A stretch of 64,000 bases of DNA from Chrysomallon squamiferum (Eukaryota > Mollusca > Gastropoda > Neomphalida > Peltospiridae). This document shows positions 33,683 to 50,797 of this stretch, piece by piece; the stretch's first letter is position 1, and each line of letters starts with the position of its first letter. The stretch lies in the NCBI GenBank assembly GCA_012295275.1, contig CM022670.1:11548083-11612082 (forward strand), in the 5' to 3' direction. Below the pieces are notes generated by a model that made no database searches, was not told the DNA's origin, and saw only the letters and a program-made list of their open reading frames with translations. A program made the position numbers and the translations under genes.

Positions 33683-35338
33683 ACTGTTACTGGATATAGT
33701 CTGTTTTCCAGACTAATACATAAAATGATAATGAAAAAATTGAATGTTATGATGTTAAAATATAAGCCGGAAACAAAACATTACGGTAAACTTTGAATGA
33801 ACATTAATATAATGAATATTAGTATTACGTTACATATATCACATTGAAAATGCTCGTAAAAAAATATGAATTTAATTATAATTATTCAATCGCAGTATAT
33901 TTATCATTTTAGATTTATCAGCTAGTTTTTAAACATTTAAACATTTGCAATTGCTTAACAATTAATCGGTTATTCCTTCCAATACGGATCTTCAGCCCCT
34001 GATGAATGGAATAAAACATTCAGCAAAACTTAGCTACACGTAAACAAACATTAGGATTGAAATCAGAGTTATTCACCTTGATGTATCAATGTCAAGCGCC
34101 AAATAAACATCTGCGCCGACTAAACTTTAAATCAGGTTACGGTGTTTGAAAGTAATATGTGATATTTGAAACGCTGAACCAGCTGCAAATTGTGAACGAT
34201 TTCAATGAAAATGCGAGAACCTGAATTAGGTTAGGAAAACGAATAATATATCATTTTTTATGATACTAAAATGCTGTATGAACTTATTTAATTTCAACTT
34301 GAAATTCAAATGTTTAAACTTTAAATTAAAGTTTAAAATAGTAAAATGCATTTGGCGTCCATTAGAGCAAGTTGAATATACAATTTATTTTCAACATACT
34401 AGTTAGCCTGTAGTCCAACTGATTTATAGTTTATTATAAAATATTTCGATAAATCTGGGGTTTTGGATTGACAAATAAATAACTTTAATATTAATAATAA
34501 GATATTTACTGCATCAGACCAAAAATTGCTACAGATTCACAGATTTACATCATCACCATCGTGGCTGCAGGTTGGTTTATTTTCAAAGGAAGCAGACAAA
34601 TAATATCTCAATGAACAAATAGAATATATTATATAGCAAAAGTAATTATTTACTGGTGTGTTTGTGTCTGCAAACATACACACGAAGATTGAAATATGTT
34701 TTACAAGAATTCAAATAATTCAGTATCAGTTGTAAATATCTAAAAAAAAATTCGGTAGCTTTTTCACTAACAAAAACTGATCACAGCAGAATAAAGGATA
34801 TTTAATGAAGTGAGAACTGTATATATAATATAATTATCAAATTACAAATGGAGAATTTGGGAAGTACGTCAGGTGAAAAATAACGCATGGTAACCGAATT
34901 CCTCGTTCCGTTTGCAAAAACAACAAACATCGGATTACGATATCACTCTGTAAAATGAGTAAAACTGTTTGGTTTCATAATCATATAAATTATATTTTTG
35001 TTCAATTTATTTTATTTTATATACCAGTTTTAAGTGGGTTAAGCACAATTATTGATTACATTTCATCGGCAAAAATATTTCTAAGATTGTGCTAACGAAT
35101 TGTCCCACCTAAGAACACAGTTTAATAATAAGCATAAATGTGAGATGTTTGTCGAGGTAGCGATTTTTAAATTTGTATTATTATTATTTGTATCTTAGTT
35201 GTTAAGCATGGACGTAAGCGGGTAATCCCACACTAGTATACATGAACGACCCTACAAGGAGTATCGTAACTTCCGGTAAATGAGCATGAAAGATAACTTT
35301 GTAATCACGTTCGTGTTTGAAAGTGCTATACATCTACG
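33683..35338. promoter_or_regulatory. Divergent intergenic region, NXNL2 / AK3
   Basis: This is 1.66 kb between two head-to-head start codons. It is AT-rich and includes one copy of a 59-bp repeat (34751-34809) that recurs in AK3 intron 1. No specific promoter element could be assigned. Confidence 0.4.
34751..34809 (+). repeat. 59-bp direct repeat, copy A
   Basis: It begins TTCGGTAGCTTTTTCA and differs from copy B (36332-36390) at about four positions. It lies 0.5 kb upstream of the AK3 start. Weaker similarity may extend upstream into TG/CA-rich sequence. Confidence 0.7.
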
Positions 35339-40840
<5,502 letters not shown>

Positions 40841-41182
40841 AAATCTTTTGTTTATGCAGAGTGTGGATGTTAGCAGTGAAAAATTTGTTTAAAAATGTTG
40901 ACAACTTTCATCTATGCAAATCCATTTAATTGCATTTAATTATTATGAGATTCATACATGAATTGGAGAACTAATATATTATGTATCAAAATTAAATTGT
41001 GTTCAATCCCTGTGAAAATTTTGTTTCAAATGGATAAAGTGTGTAGAATTTAGGTTCCAAAATAACTTATAATGCAGAGTTGACACTGCTGAATATTACT
41101 ATTTTAATGTATTACATATTTTATAGTGAAAGTGACATATTTTAATATATTTTATTATGTATATTTGTTATAAAAAAAATGT

Positions 41183-41188
41183 AATAAA
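41183..41188 (+). terminator. Polyadenylation signal of AK3
   Basis: AATAAA lies about 340 nt after the AK3 stop and is followed by a T-rich stretch. It is the best-placed hexamer before the convergent VPS28 gene. Confidence 0.5.
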
Positions 41189-42319
41189 ATTTTTTCTATT
41201 TTTATCAGTTAGTTTCATTTACAGTATTTGAAATTGTAGTAAATCAAAAAAAAAACCATAATGCAGTGGCATTAACATTAAAATTGCATATGAATGTGTA
41301 TTTAAAATTCAAAGTCTGACAAAGATACACATTTATAGTGATGATAATTAGAGAAAATGTCACTGCAGATGTGTTTTATTCATTAAAAAAGAAAATGTAA
41401 AGACATTTATTAATAATGAACTGGCAGGAAATTATTTTCTATATAAAAGTAAAGAACAACTTGTAAAACTAGAAATCAATATTTTATTTTTGTTGTTTTT
41501 GCCCCAACACTATTAAAATTTATATCTATGAATAATAACTTTTAATTATTTAATCAGGATCAATATAACACACACACAAACTTTTAGCATGTAATATATA
41601 TTTTTATGCAAGATAAACATTTATAAGTCTTTATTAGTATTTTATATCATTTCTTTAATATACAGGTAGCAGTATTATAAATAATATTTTGAACAATAAT
41701 AATCCAACATTATGCAGCTCTGTTCTTTCATTGTTGACAAATATTTATTGAAAATACATATACCTTTTTCATTATGTGTATTCAGACTTGAGTGGTATGA
41801 ATAATGCAAATTAACATAATAAATCTTTTACACTGTTTCTAGTTAACTGACACCACAGTGAAGTGATCATTTACATTTATTTTCAGTTTAATTTTGTACA
41901 AGGATTATTAAAATACAACAATGGTGCTGGATTTTAAAATAAAACATCTATCATTTTTAGATTATACTTTTCTTCGATTTTTTTAATATTAATTATAAAA
42001 TGGTTAAAATTATTATTAATTTTTTTTTTTATATCTGCAGTCATCTTTATCTGTTTGGAAATTATTATTATTATCATTTTTTTAAACCCTTTAAATACTG
42101 TATCATTTAGTACTGGATATACACACACACACACACACATCATTCTGCAGACATTACATTAAAGCAGTAAAACATAACAAAAAAGTATCCAGTCCTTACC
42201 AACAATGTTAGAAAATGTGGTTTTGTATCGGAGTCCAGTGTATTTCATCATTTGTGTGTTTTTTCAGTGGTGAGAAATGTAGAAATCAGAATCTTTCTCT
42301 ACTTTATTAAATTAAATAT
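41189..42319. other. Convergent intergenic region, AK3 / VPS28
   Basis: This 1.1 kb of AT-rich sequence lies between the two 3' ends. It includes a short (AC)n run (42121-42140). No coding region was found. The minus-strand hexamer at about 42303-42308 is a candidate VPS28 polyadenylation signal. Confidence 0.5.
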
Positions 42320-45300
42320 CTAATGATCGTGCAGAACTTGATTAAAAGCATTGTAGGATGACTCTAAATCAAACAACATCTGTCTCACTTGACCATCATC
42401 CAGTTCTTCTGAAGCTTTCATAGCACTTAGTGTATCTAGCCTGAAAAAAAAAATGAAAAAACAACAACATTTTATATAAACTGTGTTTTATAGGCATGCA
42501 TCATTTTCCACATCTTATAGCTGTTTGCAATGAATTCCGAAAATTACTACCATAATATCAGTGATGAATTATTATGGCTAAATTGCAGAAGTGATTATTG
42601 CACTGTATGATTATATCATTTTAAAAGCAGCAGTGGTAATATTTATTTCAATGCATTGACTATTTATTTGCTTAAAGTTTATTTGAATCTGTTATTGGCA
42701 TTTTTAAATTTTAACCATGGTCACATATTTTCAATTTACCCTCTTAAGATCTATATAAAAGACAGAAAGAAAGACACCCCCACCCCCAAAAAAATCCCAA
42801 AACGTTAAGTGTCAGTATATGAAATTCCATATTTACCATTTTTTGACTTTTTGTCTTCCTTCAAAGTCATGTGGAATGATACTCAACCTGTTCATTGTTT
42901 CCATCAGATCTCTCAAATCAGGATGAATCTGTCAAAGATAACATACATATCAAAATATGATGATTATATTATTTCATTATTACTGTTATTAAAAACTACT
43001 TTGTGAATAATAATTTCTGTGTCTGATGTAATGTTTGAAATTCTGCTCATGCACTGTAGTTGATAACTGTGTTGTCATGGCAGTAATGTCAGCACAACAC
43101 AGTCTCTCAGTGTTATTTTTATGAGCATATTGAAATCTAGTTTTAGATTTTTCATCAGTGTATTTTAATGTCCAACATTTGGTTAGATTATTTATTCTTG
43201 ATTTCAAATGGTCCAAAAGATTTGTTTTTCTCTCATCTGTTTTACTTATAATCACTTTAGGTTAATTCTAATGAGAACACAACATAGTACAACACAGGTT
43301 TGTAGAACTGGGGGTCTGTGCTATATACTGAATTTATGAATAATTTCACCAAGTTCTTCGGTACTGGGCCAGTCATTTCTGAAATGTTTAACATGTGAAG
43401 ACTTAAGACTGATAAATTACCTCATCCATTGCTCTTATCTCCAACCTCAGTTTGTCCATCACGGTAATAAACAACTGAAAATAAAGACCAATTATTATTT
43501 TCTTTTGTTGGCCAACAAACTGTAATTTTAAAAGCTTGATCCTTATTCTTGTAAAATAATAGCTGAAATAGAATCCAAATTATCTTTCTTTTATCATAAC
43601 ATGCAAACAAATATATGTTTTATCAACTTCATTACTTGTGTATATTCTCTTCATAACACAGGGCAAAGATAACTCACTGATACAATATCTGCAATACATT
43701 TGCTTGTATTTCCTTTGTCATCTTTTATTGTTATTGGACGATCTTCTTTGATCCTCTCCAGGGCAGCAGGACAATCCAGCTAAAATTTTAAAAAAATACA
43801 TACATTATGGCTGACATTTAGCAAATAGAAAAAAAAAGCTTTTACTTGGTAAACTTTTTACTGGGTCACTTTGGAAACAGTGTTATGGTTATTGCTGTTA
43901 TAACAACTTGTTTAGATTTTTACAAAAAAAGCAAATTTACTTAATTTTCATTCAGATCAGATGGTTTTATAAAAATGGAGTAATGAATGTAACAGAATCT
44001 TAAGAACTAACAAAGAGACAAATGGAAAAATTATAAACATTATTAAAAGTAATTTTTTTTTTTCACAATATGCTAGTAATAGTTTAAAAACATAAACTAT
44101 TCTCAGTGTAAAACAATATTTTAATATATAATACACCTAAAACAAGAAAACCCATTTCATAAATATTCTCGTGTGAAATTACTGTATCTAATCACTTTTT
44201 CTTTATATTTCTGTAAATGTAGATAATTTCCATTTTTTTTACAAGATATTTACAGGATCTAATGGTAATACTCTGGGTAATAATAATTGTCTTTTAATAA
44301 CAACTAATTGAATATATTTTTATCAGTACAAATATTTAATAAATCAAAATGATTAATATAATTTTTGTAACATCGTGATTATGTACAGCCATTAAAAATC
44401 ATTGAACTGTGCAAACCCTGTATTTCTTCATGAATTCCTCTATGGTTTGAAATTCACTTTGGACTTGTCTGAAGGCAGCTTTGTATTGTACAAGTAATTT
44501 TGAACATGCTGCTGTGTATCTGTAAAAAATGATAAAATTGTAAAATTAATTAATCAATATTAATGTCAACAAACACTTGTTCATAAGATCTCTTAGCTGA
44601 AGGCCAATACTGACAGCATATCTTTTTTTTTTTCACATTAAACAATATATATATTTCTCTGTATATACATGTATGAGTTTTGCAGTATCAAAGCAATACA
44701 AATAAATACTTACTCTTTAGCAATAACAGCATCTTTTATGTAAGCTTTTTCCAAGCTCTGTAGTGTATTAATGAGAGCATACAAATCTGCCATGTTGTCA
44801 TATCTTAAAAAAAGAAGTGTTATTAATATTAGTTTATATATTATTTTACAAACAAAATAGCTGATGCTATCTTAAACTAAACACCAAAAATACAAATTAA
44901 TAGCAAAAAAAAAAAAAAAAAAAAAAAAATTAAAATAAAAAATTAAATAAATTAAAAGAAAAATAATATATCAAAAGAAAACACATATAATATTTAAACA
45001 TAAGCTTTTCAGAAAAAGCTATTTATTATTTGTTTTTTTTTTTCATTTTATATTCTTCTCTCCAAGCATAAAATACTTGGCAAATATTTTTCATACACGT
45101 TCAACACTGCAACTAAAATATCTGCTGAAAGTTTAATAAATGTTTTTACTTTTCTCTTTCTCTGGCTGTCTTGTACAATTTCACCTCCTGTAAAATAGAG
45201 TAAAAAAGAAGAACAACAAAAATAATAACTGTATCATCTAACTTCATAAATATGTAAAAATGCAACCAAAAATCTGATTTTGTTCATGGTTTGGTAGAAA

Positions 45301-48300
45301 GTTAGCAAAACAATTAATTTCTAAGTTAATATGGGATTACACTTATTACTTCTCAAAACCTTGGGACAACAGAAGAATCTAACAAAATGAATGATCATCT
45401 ACTATTTTAAAACTGGCTGCCTAAAGTATAAGTTGTCATTATGACATTTCAATCCATGTACTGATATTATGTTAATAAGGTGTGTATGTGTGCTTGTGTT
45501 TGTGTATGTGTCATTTTGTTTATGGGTCATTCCGTGTCAAATCACCCAATGGTTTAAACCCGACCGTCTCAGATTTTTATGAAACTTGGTATACTTGTTG
45601 ACTGGGATCCCACAGCACCAAATCTGAAATATTAGCCCAATCAGACCAGTGGTGTGGGAGATATGGCCCACGGAATTTTGAGATTTTTGCCAAAAATGGG
45701 CGTGACCACCAACCTTAGAATCCTCATATCTCAGGAACTACTGGGCCAATCTTCATAAAATTGGTATTGTTAGAAAGGCAAAATGACAAGGATACCAAAT
45801 CTGCCATTTTTGTTTAGTTTGGAAAATATTGCAGTACCTTGACCTTTTGACCTTTGCTATGACCTTGAAACTGACCATGTGGATCACGTGATCTTGAGAT
45901 GACCTTTATTGAAATTTAATCTCCCACATGTTAACTAAAACATATAAAAGTTTCCTGGGTGTAATATTTTTTGTTTAGCCACAATATAGATTTAAAAAAA
46001 TGCACATACATGAAAATAACACCTTTTCAGCCATTAACATCTGATTAACTAAAACCTGAATGATCAATTCTGGATGCTAGGAATCACCATCTCTCTTAAT
46101 CATCGAGTAAGACATTGTAGGCCTACATGTATGCATAAAGTTCACATATAAAAGTTTCCTGGGTATAATATTTTTTGTTTAGCCATAATAGAGATTTAAA
46201 AAAATGCATACCTGCATGGATGATTGATATAATGCATTACAATGTACATTTTCTCTGAGACTAAAAATTCATCTTTGGAGTTAAAACCCACCTGACATGT
46301 CTGAAGGAATGCCTGAAGGATAGGAAAAGATGCCAAATGGCATGACATGTTCTACACAATCAGGCTCAAAGGGTTAACAGGAAGTGATGCTTCAGGCAGG
46401 TCAGGAACTCCTTTAGATTCCCTGGTGCAATCCCCATTGAGCACATGGCAATTTGAAGTTTAAGACAAAGAAGTTTCTTCATCTGCATTTCTTTGACAAT
46501 CTGAAGCTTTTTAAGTTGGACACAATGTCAGATGTTGATACATAAACAATATTTTTATTTCATAAAACCTATTAAGTAATTGTATCATGTCATGTGGGCC
46601 TTGCCATTGGTTTTGAACAAGGCTTCAGTCAACAACAGTACAACCCAGTCTGAAATCAGACATCATCAAGTGATGTACTGCATAATGTATTTGTACACCC
46701 AGTCTTCGGCACAGAGTATGAACAAGGTCTACTTCACCTTAATAAACTGTGATTTATACTTGAGAAGATTGACATAAATGCCCAAGACTTGTGGGCCTTT
46801 GGCAATAACACATGTACTCTGCTCCCATTTTATGACCTGCTTAACTTTACTGAAAGGGTTTCAGGATTTGATTTAATATTTAGGAAAGCACTGACTTTGT
46901 TCTATTGAATTGAAGGTGCAGGCCAATACTGAAAATCCTTATTTCTTCCAGAGCTAACTGCAGCTTTAACTCTCCTGAAAATGTGTGTTATCAACACCAT
47001 CATATCAAAAAGGAGTTGTTGCGAAGTGTATGGAAAACTGAGGAAATCGAACTCCTCACTCTTTGAAGTGGGATCAAAACACGGGACATCAAGAGTATCA
47101 TGAACAAGAACTTTTCATCAAATTTTCAACATCGCAGAAAGACTGTTGTGATCCCCTTAATCGCCACCCTGAGCAAGCACGCACTAGATCTTTAAGAATT
47201 GTTAGCATGGGCACTTACAAATGCTTAGTAAATCCTCCAAAGACACTAGTGCCAGGAGACAAGTTGTGCTGCGACTGTCTGATTACCCTTCAGAAATCAA
47301 AGGTCCTGCAGAGGATGGCTTTAGTATGGGTGGTATTATAATGGGAGAATTTGGTGATAACTTGCCAGACAAACCACTGGTTGTTGTTTCCCTAGAAAAG
47401 GACTTTGATTTGAATTCTATTCTGTTGAGTTTAGGCGAAACTCCTGTCAAACTCCATTCACTAGCGCATTCCAGTAAATGAATGAAAGGACAGAAAAAAA
47501 CTAGCATCAGCTACAGTAACATTAAAATGACATCTTAATGTCTGAATCCTACACAGAGCGTGTGCAAATCTTGATTTTGTCACCCTTTACCATTGAAAGG
47601 ACAATGAATTGAAGGAGGAAATAATCCAATTTTATGAAAGTGATGAGAACAGTAGAATGTGTCTGGGAATGAAGGATACAGTGAGCATTTGAAACAAACA
47701 TAGTGAGAAGGTTAAGCATCAGAAACACCTAGTTCTCTCAAATTTATGTGAACTTTATGCATACATGTAGGCCTACAGTGTCTTACTCGATGATCAAGAA
47801 AGATGGTGATCCCTAGCATCCAGAGTTGATCATTCAGGTTTTAGTTAATCAGATGTTAATGGCTGAAAATGTGTTATTTTCATGTATGTGCATTTTTTAA
47901 ATCTATATTATGGCTAAACAAAAAATATTACACCCAGGAAACTTTTATATGTTTTAGTTAACATGTGGGAGATTAAATTTCAATAAAGGTCATCTCAAGA
48001 TCACGTGATCCACACGGTCAATTTCAAGGTCATAGCAAAGGTCAAAAGGTCAAGGTACTCCAATATTTTCCAAACTAAACAAAAATGGCAGATTTGGTAT
48101 CCTTGTCATTTTGCCTTTCTAACAATACCAATTTTATGAAGATTGGCCCAGTAGTTCCTGAGATATGAGGATTCTAAGGTTGGTGGTCACGCCCATTTTT
48201 GGCAAAAATCTCAAAATTCCGTGGGCCATATCTCCCACACCACTGGTCTGATTGGGCTAATATTTCAGATTTGGTGCTGTGGGATCCCAGTCAACAAATA

Positions 48301-48998
48301 TACCAAGTTTTATAAAAATCTGAGACGGTCGGGTTTTAATTTCTTTTTTTTTTGGGTGATTTGACACGGAATGACCCTTATACAAAAAAACACACACACA
48401 TAATAAAATAGCAAGTATAACTTACCTCATATAAACCAACATTATTTGCTGCAACTGAAAAATATACAATTTTTTTCTCAGTCAGTTAAAGTGCATTGTA
48501 AAAGGTTTAAAATATAATGTTACTTAGCAAAGTTTATTCTTAACACAATTCACATTTCAGACCCAATTGCAACAACTGTAATATATTAATTGTAAAGATG
48601 TCATTAATCAAAATTATTGATAGACAAGCTCTATACTGTCTTATATTACTAATATAGAGTAGTATACACACTATACTGTTTTATGTATAGCCTAGTTCAT
48701 TTGTTCATTTATTTATGTAATTATTTATTATTATTTTTCTGTCAGTTATTCTGGTCATAGCTGTTACTATCAGGTTCATATTATTATTAATACTTAGTAT
48801 CTATATGAATGTACTTGTATCATTACTATCATAGTTTATAATTACTATTATTACTAATACTGTCACTATTAATAATAAGTATAATAAAATAACAATAGTT
48901 TTAATACTATTACTAGTATTACTATTAGTATTACAAATTGAAATTCGAGTTCGACTTGACTCACCACTTGAACTTGAAGTCTGTACTTGTGAAAACAT
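42320..48998 (-). CDS. VPS28: Vacuolar protein sorting-associated protein 28 (ESCRT-I subunit)
   Basis: Nine exons (transcription order) join in frame into 220 residues (human 221): 48965-48998, 48426-48454, 45150-45187, 44714-44803, 44417-44519, 43678-43779, 43421-43474, 42837-42928, 42320-42440. The N-terminus starts [11 protein letters not shown], then [19 protein letters not shown] and [20 protein letters not shown] form the ESCRT-I core-binding half. [20 protein letters not shown] and [20 protein letters not shown] follow. The C-terminal four-helix domain contains [34 protein letters not shown] and [23 protein letters not shown]28 assembles with TSG101, VPS37 and MVB12/UBAP1 and, through its C-terminal domain, links ESCRT-I to ESCRT-II in endosomal sorting of ubiquitinated cargo. 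Intron 2 (45188-48425) contains a 2.85 kb inverted-repeat transposon. The gene is head-to-head with CIB1, 488 bp between start codons. Confidence 0.96.
45524..46147 (+). repeat. Left terminal inverted repeat of the VPS28-intron transposon
   Basis: It matches the reverse complement of 47746-48377 along its whole length. Recognisable blocks include GACCTTTTGACCTTTGC and GTAGGCCTACATGTATGCAT in both arms. A 67-bp segment near its inner end is repeated just inside the element. Confidence 0.85.
46142..46208 (+). repeat. Internal direct repeat of the left arm
   Basis: This segment, starting at ACATATAAAAGTTTCCTGGG, repeats about 45940-46006 with a few substitutions in the same orientation. It suggests a local duplication at the inner edge of the left arm, absent from the right arm. 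Confidence 0.65.
47063..47481 (+). pseudogene. Degraded coding remnant inside the transposon (CCDP/H/CxxC-type)
   Basis: Two overlapping frames (47063-47341 and 47221-47481) look like one damaged reading frame. The first has [12 protein letters not shown], then RSLRIVS and [10 protein letters not shown]. This Cys/His spacing resembles zinc-binding domains found in proteins of some invertebrate mobile elements; that resemblance is from memory and uncertain. The second contains [20 protein letters not shown]. Neither frame has a transposase catalytic motif that I can see. Confidence 0.4.
47746..48377 (-). repeat. Right terminal inverted repeat of the VPS28-intron transposon
   Basis: It is the reverse-complement partner of 45524-46147. 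It contains a short T-run insertion just inside the terminal GGTGATTTGACACGGAATG block. It is followed by TTAT, matching the left flank. Confidence 0.85.
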
Positions 48999-49486
48999 GA
49001 TTATTATTATTATTATTTTCACTTTTAGTTCTTCCGAAAAGAAATTCTTAAAATTAAATATTTACTATTAATAATACAGTATTTATAAACGTTTATTTAT
49101 TTTTATCCGCGCAGGATAGAGGTTTACATAGTTTGTTCCGCTACACTAGTTATAGTGAAAAGATCTTTAGCGGAATAAAAACCAGTTTATTTTGTGCACT
49201 AATGTAAAATTGTAATTTAATTTAATTGGAACAATTATTTAAAGTAGAAATACACAAAGTATGTTCTTGTCACTTAAGTGAATATATATTAAGAACGCAA
49301 AATACAGAATTTATTTAAGAAGTTGTTAATAAATAGTATTCTAAAGTTTTAATGCTTCTTTTGAACAAATGCATATTCTAAATGGTCGTTCGTAAATCCT
49401 ATTTTCCGAGTCTAAATTATGTTTTTATATAAGTTTATGTGTCATCGAGACTGATAATTTTAAGATAGACCAGGAAGAAGACGAAA
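48999..49486. promoter_or_regulatory. Compact bidirectional promoter region, VPS28 / CIB1
   Basis: Only 488 bp separate the two divergent start codons, the tightest pair in the window. It includes a short non-AT-rich patch around 49105-49180 (CCGCGC, TTCCGC) amid A/T sequence, the likely shared core. No TATA box stands out. Confidence 0.55.
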
Positions 49487-50755
49487 ATGGGAGCAACAAG
49501 TAGTTCTTTTACAGAACAAGAACTTGAAGATTACCAGGTAAAATTTTAAAAAGAATAAGAACAAAACCTTTTTTGAAAGATATTGGTTACATTATAAAAT
49601 GTATGTAATATATTAAATTAGGTAATATTTCGTACTTGGCTACTCCCTTTTTTCGTGATTGTTTATTCCTATCAAATCTAAAAATAATAATAAGGCGGAT
49701 ATCAGTATCAATTACACTTTACAGTGGACTTGAAAATTATGTCATTATTGTTGTTATTACAGCTGTTAACATGAGTGAAGCGATATAATGGTGCAGTTTA
49801 ATTTTATATTCATTATGAGATTTCTGTAAGTTAAATGTAAAAAGTACTAAAACGTAAACATAATTTATTAATTACGTATTACTTATTAAGTTGTATGTAT
49901 TTCTACTTTAATTAAAACTTCATGTATAATATTTTATTCAGTAAGTCTTATTTTTGTTTTCAAATCAGATATATATTTGTAAAATACAAGTCATACTTGT
50001 TTTTTTTAATATTTTACATTTTACCATGGCAACGTCAACACATATCCATATCTATATATATTGATTTAGAGGTTTCCTTTTGGACAGTTGGTATTTAGGG
50101 TAATTTATAGTGTTTAAATTCTGAGAGAAATCTAGCATTAAAGATTATATGTATTAATTGTTTTTTGTTTTTTTTATTATTTCAGACACTAACATATTTA
50201 ACCAAAAAAGAAATTTTGCAGTAAGTAACAATATTTGTTATTCATTAATAATACTGGAATTTACATTTATGCAAAACAATATTTCATCTTTCTCTTTGTC
50301 AGAGTTTATATATTAAACTTTTGCAATTTATGATTGTTAATTTTAACATTAAATTTACATTTTTATAGTATTATTCAATTGTTAAAATATTAATTTATTG
50401 CAATATTATCCTGATTTTTTTCAGTGTTTTCAAACGCTTCTATGCCTTGGATCCAGACAAAGTAGCAGAGAATAAAAATGCAAAACTACCAAAAGAAGTA
50501 ATATTGAAATTACCAGAACTTGAGGTAATTAATATTTTTACTGCCCTTGGTTCATTCTGAAATCTAGAGAGTCTTAAAGAATCTAAATTTTTGTTTTATA
50601 CTCTAGTTTTATTTCTTAAAAATAGTTTATGATAAATGTATATGCTTGCTTGGAAATGCAGATAAGTACAAATTATATTCCATTTGTGTTTTTGTTTTCA
50701 TTCTTCTTCTAGCCTTTCCTCCTCCTCCTTTTCCTAATAATAATGTTTATTAAGA

Positions 50756-50797
<42 letters not shown>

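Larger units (their letters stand above)
45524..48377. mobile_element. DNA transposon with ~630-bp terminal inverted repeats, inserted in VPS28 intron 2
   Basis: The element begins GGGTCATTCCGTGTCAAATC and ends with its complement. It is flanked on both sides by TTAT, read as a 4-bp target-site duplication (45520-45523 and 48378-48381). The arms (45524-46147 and 47746-48377) are nearly identical in inverted orientation, apart from scattered substitutions and a small T-rich insertion near the right end. The 1.6 kb core is less AT-rich than the host intron and holds only broken open frames. One of them, 47063-47481 (+), has zinc-binding-like Cys/His spacing (CCDP...H, then LCCDC). The superfamily could not be assigned; the 4-bp duplication and GGG terminus are the main clues. 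It looks non-autonomous or dead. Confidence 0.85.
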
